Below are positions 24,861-31,488 of a DNA stretch of 64,000 nt, one piece after another. The translations under genes were made by a program, and so were the position numbers. The first letter of the stretch is position 1. Each line of letters starts with the position of its first letter. The notes beneath the pieces were generated by a model. The model was not told where the DNA came from. It searched no databases and saw only the letters and a program-made list of their open reading frames with translations. The DNA is from Clostridium sp. DSM 17811 (GTDB lineage Bacteria > Bacillota > Clostridia > Clostridiales > Clostridiaceae), in contig NZ_JAHLDU010000002.1 of NCBI RefSeq assembly GCF_018861905.1, forward strand, positions 372,001 to 436,000. The letters run 5' to 3'.

Positions 24861-25509
24861 TGTTTTAAAAAAAGATAAGGGAATTTTAATACTTATATTT
24901 GTAGGTTTTGCACTTGGAGTTTATTTTTATCCATCACTCCCAAGTAGAATACCTATGCATTGGAATTCAAATGGACAAATAAATGGTTATGGGAGTAAAT
25001 TCTTCGGAGCATTTGGATTAGCTCTGATAAATTTAGGAATGTATTTATTATTTATTATTTTACCTTATATAGATCCTAAAAGAAAAAATTATGAAGCATT
25101 TCAGGCAACCTATCAATATTTAAAGTATCTATTAATTATATTTTTTCTTGCAATGGAAGTGTATGCGCTTTTAATAGCCACAGGCACTATTGTTAATAAA
25201 CCAGATTTCACGCAAATAATGGTTTCATTGTTATTTATTTTATTAGGTAATGTAATGGGGAGATTTAAGTTTAACTATTTTGTGGGAATAAAAACTCCTT
25301 GGACTTTAGCAAATGAAGAAGTATGGAGAAAAACTCATAGAATGGCGGGACCAATATGGGTTATAGGAGGAATAGTAAATATATTATTAACTGTTATAGG
25401 TGTAACTTTTAATGGAATAGTTTTCATAATCATTTTGGTAGTAATGGTAGTTGTTCCTACTGTATACTCATATATTATTTATCACAAAATTGTTAATCAA
25501 AATAAATAA
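24844..25509 (+). CDS. sdpI: SdpI/DUF1648 membrane protein (toxin-immunity type)
   Basis: The ATG at 24844 (221 residues) follows GAGGGGGAAAG. The first membrane segments carry the DUF1648 pattern IPMHWNSNGQINGYGSKFFG, and the second half has the SdpI pattern NVMGRFKFNYFVGIKTPWTLANEEVWRKTHRMAG. Six membrane segments are expected. SdpI gives immunity to the SdpC toxin and is the signal receptor for SdpR. No sdpABC toxin genes are nearby, so this is an orphan immunity/sensor pair. Confidence 0.85.
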   Translation: MKKISNVLKKDKGILILIFVGFALGVYFYPSLPSRIPMHWNSNGQINGYGSKFFGAFGLALINLGMYLLFIILPYIDPKRKNYEAFQATYQYLKYLLIIFFLAMEVYALLIATGTIVNKPDFTQIMVSLLFILLGNVMGRFKFNYFVGIKTPWTLANEEVWRKTHRMAGPIWVIGGIVNILLTVIGVTFNGIVFIIILVVMVVVPTVYSYIIYHKIVNQNK

Positions 25510-25657
25510 GAATATAAAATTTAAATGGCGCTTATATTATGAGGTTAATTATTTATAAAGTAAAAAGAAAATAATATTTACAATATGAGTATATAGATGT
25601 ATAATTTAACAAAATAATTTTATATAATAAAGTGATGTTAAGAAGAGTAAACAAGTA

Positions 25658-25708
25658 ACTCTCATCTCCAAGATATACAAGTCTTGGGGTGAGAGTATTT
25701 TTATTTTA
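25658..25708 (+). terminator. Long terminator hairpin in the gap 25510-25812
   Basis: ACTCTCA (25658-25664) and the following CTCCAAGA pair with TCTTGGGG and TGAGAGT (to 25696), followed by a T-rich run. It is far (150 bases) from the sdpI stop. A TATAAT lies at 25623-25628, so a short RNA of about 70 bases could start and end here. It may be simply the terminator of the sdpRI transcript. No gene is seen in 25510-25812. Confidence 0.65.
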
Positions 25709-25754
25709 TAGCATTTGCTAAGCGGTAATTTAAGTTTATTAAAAATAAAACAAA

Positions 25755-25772
25755 GCTAGTGTTAACACTAGC
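25755..25772. promoter_or_regulatory. Perfect 18-base palindrome upstream of homocysteine methyltransferase
   Basis: GCTAGTGTTAACACTAGC is a perfect two-fold symmetric sequence ending 40 bases before the ATG at 25813. It fits an operator for a dimeric regulator or a short RNA stem. No SAM riboswitch-like structure was recognised around it. Confidence 0.5.
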
Positions 25773-25812
25773 GGATGATGTAAAGAAGATAAAGAATTTA
25801 AAAGGAGAATTT

Positions 25813-26793
25813 ATGAAAGATAATAGTCAGCCGCAAAATTCGTTTTTAAATACATTTAACAATACTTCATTTTTATTAACTGAAGGAGCTATTATAGAGA
25901 GATTAAAAAGGGAATTCTGTATTCATTTAGATAAGGATATTTTGCCTGCAGGTCTAATATATGATGAAAAAGGCATTGAGGTATTATCTTTAATTTATAA
26001 GCAGTATATTGATATCGCTGATTTTTATAATATTCCTATAATGCTTATGACACCTACCAGAAGAGCAACCGTAGAGAGAATTAATCGTTCAATCTATCAT
26101 GATAAGAGTGTTATAAAGGATTGTGTAGAATTTTTAGAAGATTTGCGAGAAAATTACCCATCTCATAAAAATAAAATCTTTATTGGAGGCTTAATGGGAT
26201 GTAAGGGTGATGCTTATAATCCTAATGAGGCATTAGAGACGTCTGAAGCATATGAATTCCATAAACTTCAAGCAGAATTGTTTAAACAAACAAATGTAGA
26301 TTTCTTATTTGCGGGGGTCTTACCCGCAAAATCGGAGGCAATTGGTATAGCAAAAGCAATGGCTGAAACAGGGATACCTTATATTTTGAGTTTTGTAATC
26401 AGAAAATCTGGTAGCTTATTAGATGGCACTATAATAAATGATATTATAGTGGAAATTGACAATACTATAACTCCAAAGCCTTTATGTTATATGGTAAATT
26501 GCGTACATCCGGTTGTATTACAAGAAGCCCTTTCTAACCCATTAAATAAAACAGCATTAGTGAGAGAACGCCTAATAGGAATCCAAGCAAATACATCTAC
26601 AGCAAGTCCAGAAGATTTAAATAATAATATTAATCTACAAACTGATGATTTTGATATACTAATTAATTCAATGATTGAACTAAAGGATAATAACAATTTT
26701 AAAATATTAGGTGGCTGTTGTGGGACCGATAATAGACATATTGAAGAGTTAGCTAGAAGAGCTACTAAGGATACTAATACGGATATTATTTAA
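25813..26793 (+). CDS. Homocysteine S-methyltransferase family protein
   Basis: The ATG at 25813 (326 residues) follows AAAGGAG; a longer reading from GTG at 25759 runs through the palindrome and is rejected. The zinc-binding cysteines of the family are present: NCVHP and, near the end, GGCCGTD. The core GGLMGCKGDAYNPN and ADVLFAG-like DFLFAGVLPAKSEA segments fit the stand-alone zinc-dependent enzymes that move a methyl group from S-methylmethionine or SAM to homocysteine. It could serve methionine recycling. It has no met operon neighbours. Confidence 0.83.
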   Translation: MKDNSQPQNSFLNTFNNTSFLLTEGAIIERLKREFCIHLDKDILPAGLIYDEKGIEVLSLIYKQYIDIADFYNIPIMLMTPTRRATVERINRSIYHDKSVIKDCVEFLEDLRENYPSHKNKIFIGGLMGCKGDAYNPNEALETSEAYEFHKLQAELFKQTNVDFLFAGVLPAKSEAIGIAKAMAETGIPYILSFVIRKSGSLLDGTIINDIIVEIDNTITPKPLCYMVNCVHPVVLQEALSNPLNKTALVRERLIGIQANTSTASPEDLNNNINLQTDDFDILINSMIELKDNNNFKILGGCCGTDNRHIEELARRATKDTNTDII

Positions 26794-26897
26794 TTTGTAA
26801 GACTTAATGAGTTGAAACCATAACATTGGACAAATGTATATAAATCAGATGAGTTGGAGCATTTTCAAAAATAATTAGATGTAGGGAGAGTGTTTTT

Positions 26898-27695
26898 ATG
26901 AATAATATTGTTAATTTTTATAATGCATATGATGAAGAAAGCAGGGTTTCAACCAATAAAGCAAGAAAAGTAGAGTTCAATGTAACAACAAGTATTTTAA
27001 ATGAATATATAAGGCATCAGGATAAAATTATAGAATTAGGCGCGGGGACAGGAGTGTATTCTTTTTATTATGCAAATAAGGGAAATGAGGTAGTGGCTAC
27101 TGATATAACTCCTAAGCATGTAGAAATTATTAAAGAAAAGCTTTCTAAAGTTAGTAACACTATTAAATTACAAGCAGAGGTAGCTAATGCTATAGATTTA
27201 AAGCAATATGATTCTGAAAGTTTTGATGTAGTATTATGTCTTGGACCAATGTACCATCTTGTAAATGAAAAGGATAGAGAAGCATGTATTAGTGAGAATT
27301 TAAGAATATTAAAAAAGGGAGGAATACTAGCAATTGCATATATAAATAAACACTATGTGCTTAATTCTATTATGTCCCAAGATAAAAATTTTTTAACTCA
27401 TGGGTTTATTGATAAAATTTTAAGTGGTGGGACTATAGAGGAAGGTGAAAAAGAATGTTTTTGGACAGATGCATTTTTCACCACTCCAACAGACATGGAG
27501 TTACTAAGTTCGAAATTTAATACTAAAATTATTGACCATGTAGCAACTGATGGGATAAGTCCATTATTAGGAAAGCTTGTAGATGAAATGAATGATGAAG
27601 AATATGAAGCATGGACTTATTATAATTTATGTAGTTGTAGGGAGAAGAGCATTTTAGGAAGTAGCAACCATGCACTGTTAATATGTAGAAAATAG
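26898..27695 (+). CDS. SAM-dependent methyltransferase (class I)
   Basis: A 265-residue methyltransferase: IIELGAGTGVYSFYYA (motif I), VVATDITPKHV (acidic residue), FDVVLCLGPMYHL and LRILKKGGILAIAYI. The LGPMYHL block marks a subgroup common in Firmicutes annotated only as class I methyltransferase. The start follows GGGAGAG. It ends 27 bases before the HAD-GNAT fusion gene with only one ribosome binding site between, so the two are likely co-transcribed. The acceptor is unknown. Confidence 0.85.
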   Translation: MNNIVNFYNAYDEESRVSTNKARKVEFNVTTSILNEYIRHQDKIIELGAGTGVYSFYYANKGNEVVATDITPKHVEIIKEKLSKVSNTIKLQAEVANAIDLKQYDSESFDVVLCLGPMYHLVNEKDREACISENLRILKKGGILAIAYINKHYVLNSIMSQDKNFLTHGFIDKILSGGTIEEGEKECFWTDAFFTTPTDMELLSSKFNTKIIDHVATDGISPLLGKLVDEMNDEEYEAWTYYNLCSCREKSILGSSNHALLICRK

Positions 27696-27722
27696 AAAGT
27701 AAAAATTTAAGGAGTAAATAAT

Positions 27723-28736
27723 ATGGGTGGTTTAAAAAAGGTCCAAGCAGTATTTATAGATAGAGATGGCACAATGGGTGGGGATACGGATGTAACATAC
27801 CCTGATAAATTTGTTTTATATCCATTTACGCAAAAGGCTATAAAAATGCTAAAGAAGAATGGAATCAGAGTCTTTGCATTTACAAATCAACCAGGTATTT
27901 CAGTTGGACAAGCTACAGAAGAAGATTTTATTAATGAATTAACAAAATTTGGGATTGAAAAAGCTTATATATGCCCTCATACCCCAGAACATAACTGTAA
28001 ATGCAGGAAACCTGAAGCAGGGTTGTTATTAAAAGCAAAAGCTGAATATGGACTTGATCTATCAAGGTGTTTTGTAATTGGTGATAGGTGGAGCGATATT
28101 ATGGCTGCGAAGAGGGCTAATATGGGGAAAATTCTTGTATTAACTGGAGCTGGTAATGAGACATTAGGGAAAGATAGAGACAGGTGGTCACAAATAGATC
28201 CAGACTATGTAGCAAACAATGTATTAGAGGCTGCTCAATGGATTGTAGAGAATAAGGTAGTGGATATATGTTTAACTAAAGCAACATTAGATGATGCAGA
28301 AACTATTCATGTCATGCAAATCAAATCATTTATGGATTTACTATCGAAATATCAAGATTTTGAGACCAGTCCTGCAAATGAATCAATAGAAAAAACTGTT
28401 ATGCGAATAAACCAAGTATTTACAGATTACTATATTATTAAAAGAGATAATATACTTGTTGGTTGCATAAGAATAGTGAAAAAGGATAATAAACTCTATC
28501 GTGTTAGTCCTATTTTTATTTTACCAGAATACCAAGGGCTTGGGATCGCACAAAAGAGTTTTAAAATTATTGAGGAAATATATTATGATGCAAAGGCATG
28601 GGAATTAGATACTATATTACAAGAGTCACGGAATTGTTATTTGTATGAAAAATTAGGTTATGTGAAAACTGGAAGGATTAAAGTTATAAACAGTAAAATG
28701 ACATTAGTATTTTATGAAAAGTATATTCAAAGCTAA
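27723..28736 (+). CDS. HAD-IIIA phosphatase fused to a GNAT acetyltransferase
   Basis: A 337-residue two-domain protein. Residues 1-175 are a HisB-N/GmhB-type phosphatase: nucleophile FIDRDGT (Asp13, Asp15), TNQPGIS, a zinc loop CPH...CKC (Cys84, His86, Cys92, Cys94) and GDRWSDI. Residues 185-337 are a GNAT domain: LTKATLDDAETIHVMQIKSF, VGCIRIV, the acetyl-CoA loop PEYQGLGIAQKSF and NCYLYEKLGY. The GmhB-like half would dephosphorylate a sugar phosphate and the GNAT half could acetylate the product. No heptose genes are nearby. Co-transcription with the upstream methyltransferase is likely. Confidence 0.88.
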   Translation: MGGLKKVQAVFIDRDGTMGGDTDVTYPDKFVLYPFTQKAIKMLKKNGIRVFAFTNQPGISVGQATEEDFINELTKFGIEKAYICPHTPEHNCKCRKPEAGLLLKAKAEYGLDLSRCFVIGDRWSDIMAAKRANMGKILVLTGAGNETLGKDRDRWSQIDPDYVANNVLEAAQWIVENKVVDICLTKATLDDAETIHVMQIKSFMDLLSKYQDFETSPANESIEKTVMRINQVFTDYYIIKRDNILVGCIRIVKKDNKLYRVSPIFILPEYQGLGIAQKSFKIIEEIYYDAKAWELDTILQESRNCYLYEKLGYVKTGRIKVINSKMTLVFYEKYIQS

Positions 28737-28761
28737 TTTAAGATGTGAGGGAGGTAAAACA

Positions 28762-28851
28762 ATGAAGAAAAAGAGTATGATAATAGTTAGTATTGTAGTA
28801 ATAGCAGCTGTTTTATTTGGATTAAGTATGGGTATTGCTACCATTAAATGA
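28762..28851 (+). CDS. 29-residue single-span membrane peptide
   Basis: A strong GGGAGG ribosome binding site precedes an ATG at 28762. The frame has a basic start (MKKKSM) and one hydrophobic segment (IIVSIVVIAAVLFGLSMGI) before a short tail and TGA. Size and layout fit a small membrane protein. It could share the upstream transcript. No homologue is recognised; the good ribosome binding site and clean membrane segment are the evidence. Confidence 0.6.
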   Translation: MKKKSMIIVSIVVIAAVLFGLSMGIATIK

Positions 28852-28997
28852 ATAAAGTTTCCGCCTATAAAATAGAGTATCCAAGTAGACTTCGTAAAAC
28901 CAAATAACCATAGAATAAAAAAGATATGTTATAATTTAACTAAGTTTAACTTTTAAAAAGAGTAAACTAATTTTAAAGATAAGGGGTTACAAGAACA

Positions 28998-30728
28998 ATG
29001 AAAATGTTTAAAAATTTTATAAGTTATTATGGGCCATATAAGGCTCTATTCTTTGCAGATATGTTTTGTGCATTAATTTTATCTGCAATAGATTTGGTAT
29101 TTCCGTTAATAGTAAGGTATTTGTTAAATGATGTTTATGTATTACAAGATGGAAATAAGATAATTAAGTATGTTATATATGTTGGTATAGCTTTATTAAT
29201 TATGTACATTGTTCGTTACTTTTGTCAGTATTTCATAACCTCATGGGGACATATAATGGGGGCAAAAATGGAAGCAAATATGAGAAAAGATATTTTTGAT
29301 AATCTTCAAAAGCAATCTTTTTCTTATTATGATGAAGCAAGTACTGGAAAGCTCATGTCAAGAATAGTTACGGACCTTTTTGATATATCAGAGCTTGCAC
29401 ATCATGGACCTGAGGATGTATTCATATCCATATTAAAAATAGTTGGATCTTTTGTTATACTCGCAGGCATAAATTCAAAAATAACATTTATACTTCTTTT
29501 ATTTACATTAGTAATGTTATATTTCTCATACTTTTATAATAAGAAAATGCGAAATGTTTTTGTGGAAAATAAGGAAAAGATAGCAGGAGTAAATGCACAA
29601 ATCCAGGATAGCTTAGAAGGTATAAGAGTAGTGAAATCATTTGCTAATGAGGAAATCGAAAATGCTAAATTTACTAAAGGTAATAATGAATATTTAAAGA
29701 CTAAAGAGGATAGCTATTTTATAATGGGCAGATTTTTTAGTGGTAATACCTTTTTTCAAGGATTGCTTTATCTTAGTGTTATTCTTGCAGGTGGTATATT
29801 TATAAGTGACGGTTCATTAAAAGTAACTGACCTTGTAATATACATACTTTATATAAATACGTTCTTAAATCCTATTGACAAGCTTGTAAATTTTACAGAA
29901 CAGTTTCAAAGAGGGCTTTCAGGATTTCAAAGATTTGTTGAAGTTATAACCACAAAGCCAGAAATAACAGATAGAGAGGATGCAGTTGAATTAGTGAATC
30001 CTAAGGGAGAGATATCATTTAACAATGTATCTTTTAGTTATAATAATAGTAGTGATATATTAAGTAATATAGATATAAAAATACAATCGGGTAAGAATAT
30101 TGCGCTTGTTGGTCCATCGGGTGGTGGTAAAACAACTTTTTCTAGCCTAATACCAAGGTTTTATGAGGTAAATGACGGCTGCATAACAATAGATGGCATT
30201 GATATACGAGATATAAAACTTAAATCACTTAGAAAATCTATTGGAATAGTTCAGCAGGATGTTTATTTGTTTGCTGGAAGCATTAGAGAAAATATATTAT
30301 ATGGTAGGCCAGGGGCATTGGAAAATGAAATAATTGAGGCAGCCAAGAAGGCAAATATTCATGAATTTATTATAGGTCTTAAGCATGGTTATGATACTTA
30401 TACTGGTGAGAGAGGAGTAAAACTTTCTGGTGGACAAAAGCAAAGAATATCTATAGCAAGAGTGTTTTTAAAAAATCCATCAATTTTAATACTTGATGAA
30501 GCCACTTCTGCTCTTGATAATGAAAATGAACAATTCATTCAGAAATCATTGGAAGAGCTTATGAAAAATAGAACTACTTTAGTTATTGCTCATAGATTAA
30601 GTACAATAAAAAATGCAGATGAGATAGTAGTACTTACTGATGAGGGAATAAACCAAAGAGGAACACATGATGAACTTATAGAGAAAGATGGAGTATATTC
30701 TTATCTTTACAACATGCAGTTTAAGTAA
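28998..30728 (+). CDS. ABC exporter, homodimer type (TMD-NBD fusion)
   Basis: A 576-residue MsbA/LmrA-type half-transporter. The membrane domain spans about residues 15-310 (from YKALFFADMFCALIL). The ATPase domain has Walker A GPSGGGKTT, signature LSGGQKQR, Walker B ILILDEATSALD and VIAHRLST. Being a single gene it probably works as a homodimer exporting lipids or drugs. AAGGGG lies before the ATG, a TATAAT is at 28930-28935, and a terminator follows the stop. Substrate not predictable. Confidence 0.92.
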   Translation: MKMFKNFISYYGPYKALFFADMFCALILSAIDLVFPLIVRYLLNDVYVLQDGNKIIKYVIYVGIALLIMYIVRYFCQYFITSWGHIMGAKMEANMRKDIFDNLQKQSFSYYDEASTGKLMSRIVTDLFDISELAHHGPEDVFISILKIVGSFVILAGINSKITFILLLFTLVMLYFSYFYNKKMRNVFVENKEKIAGVNAQIQDSLEGIRVVKSFANEEIENAKFTKGNNEYLKTKEDSYFIMGRFFSGNTFFQGLLYLSVILAGGIFISDGSLKVTDLVIYILYINTFLNPIDKLVNFTEQFQRGLSGFQRFVEVITTKPEITDREDAVELVNPKGEISFNNVSFSYNNSSDILSNIDIKIQSGKNIALVGPSGGGKTTFSSLIPRFYEVNDGCITIDGIDIRDIKLKSLRKSIGIVQQDVYLFAGSIRENILYGRPGALENEIIEAAKKANIHEFIIGLKHGYDTYTGERGVKLSGGQKQRISIARVFLKNPSILILDEATSALDNENEQFIQKSLEELMKNRTTLVIAHRLSTIKNADEIVVLTDEGINQRGTHDELIEKDGVYSYLYNMQFK

Positions 30729-30775
30729 TATAGTTATAGAAAGTTAAGTGTAAACTATAACAATCTATATAAAAG

Positions 30776-30797
30776 AAAGCTGAAAGGCTTTTTTTTA
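30776..30797 (+). terminator. Terminator after the ABC exporter gene
   Basis: AAAGC (30776-30780) and GCTTT (30787-30791) form a short stem directly followed by a T run to 30796. Confidence 0.65.
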
Positions 30798-30878
30798 TTA
30801 CAATTTAGTAAAAAAACGTATCACTTCTTATTTGAGCGGCATATAAGTAATATAAAAACAAATAAGGAGGGGTACGTG

Positions 30879-31265
30879 ATGGTAGAAATAATTATACAAT
30901 ATGTATTAATAGTGTTTTTAGTAATGGGACTTGCTTATTTAGCTTACTTATTAAAGGATAAAGATAGTAATTTAAAAGATGATTATTTTGGGTTTGCGTC
31001 TGTAATACTTGGATCTTTATCTACCAGTGAATCTACACCCGAAAATGCAAAAACAATTCTTAGAATTATTTCACAAGTTGTACAAAATGTAGAAATTAAT
31101 TATAGAAATAGCGATAATACCCTTAAAGAAGAGAAAGCTATTCAATTGGCGAAAGAGGCTACTAGCTTATTAGGGTTTAAAAAAAATATAGATGGTGAAA
31201 GTTTAAGATATTTAATAAGAGTAGCGGCGGCATTATTGCCACCAACTAATAAAGCAATTAAGTAA
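30879..31265 (+). CDS. Membrane-anchored protein, holin LLH-like layout
   Basis: The ATG at 30879 (128 residues) is six bases after AAGGAGGGG; the GTG at 30876 is too close. One hydrophobic segment (IIIQYVLIVFLVMGLAYLAYLL) is followed by a soluble helical domain with KTILRIISQVVQNVEI and ESLRYLIRVAAALLP. The order (one N-terminal helix, then a helix that ends in an AAxxLxP-type segment) resembles LLH-family holin-like proteins. No phage genes are nearby, so a lysis role is not supported. Two terminators follow it. Confidence 0.5.
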   Translation: MVEIIIQYVLIVFLVMGLAYLAYLLKDKDSNLKDDYFGFASVILGSLSTSESTPENAKTILRIISQVVQNVEINYRNSDNTLKEEKAIQLAKEATSLLGFKKNIDGESLRYLIRVAAALLPPTNKAIK

Positions 31266-31295
31266 GGTGGCGGCAAAAATTAAAGTAAACTACGG

Positions 31296-31340
31296 TATTG
31301 GCCGGCATAAAAGTTTTATTTTGCTGGTCAATATTTTTCT
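31296..31340 (+). terminator. Terminator after the small membrane protein gene
   Basis: TATTGGCCGGCA (31296-31307) pairs with TGCTGGTCAATA (31322-31333) with two G-U pairs, followed by a T run. Confidence 0.75.
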
Positions 31341-31384
31341 ATAAAATAGGGTGAAAATAATATAAAAGGATAAAACTATTCTTA

Positions 31385-31412
31385 AAAATAGAAACTAACG
31401 TTCTATTTTTTT
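31385..31412 (+). terminator. Second terminator upstream of parE
   Basis: AAAATAGAA (31385-31393) pairs with TTCTATTTT (31401-31409), followed by further T. It insulates the topoisomerase genes from upstream transcription, or belongs to their leader. Confidence 0.6.
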
Positions 31413-31488
31413 ATTAAAATCTCTTTACCTTTTGTGAATAAACATATAAAATAGCAAATGTATGATAAAATTTTACTGGAGGATTTTT

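Noticed and set aside
25510-25812. SAM riboswitch upstream of homocysteine S-methyltransferase
   Set aside because: A terminator-like hairpin exists, but I could not trace the multi-stem S-box core or its conserved loops.
26794-26897. Gene remnant reading KSDELEHFQK
   Set aside because: Protein-like but only about 15 codons, with no recognised family; not enough to support a feature.
4256-28736. Integron-like gene cassette array
   Set aside because: Many single-gene units in one direction suggested cassettes, but no integrase gene and no repeated attC-like recombination sites were seen in the gaps.
30879-31265. Prophage lysis module
   Set aside because: Only one holin-like protein; no endolysin, tail, capsid or integrase genes adjoin it.
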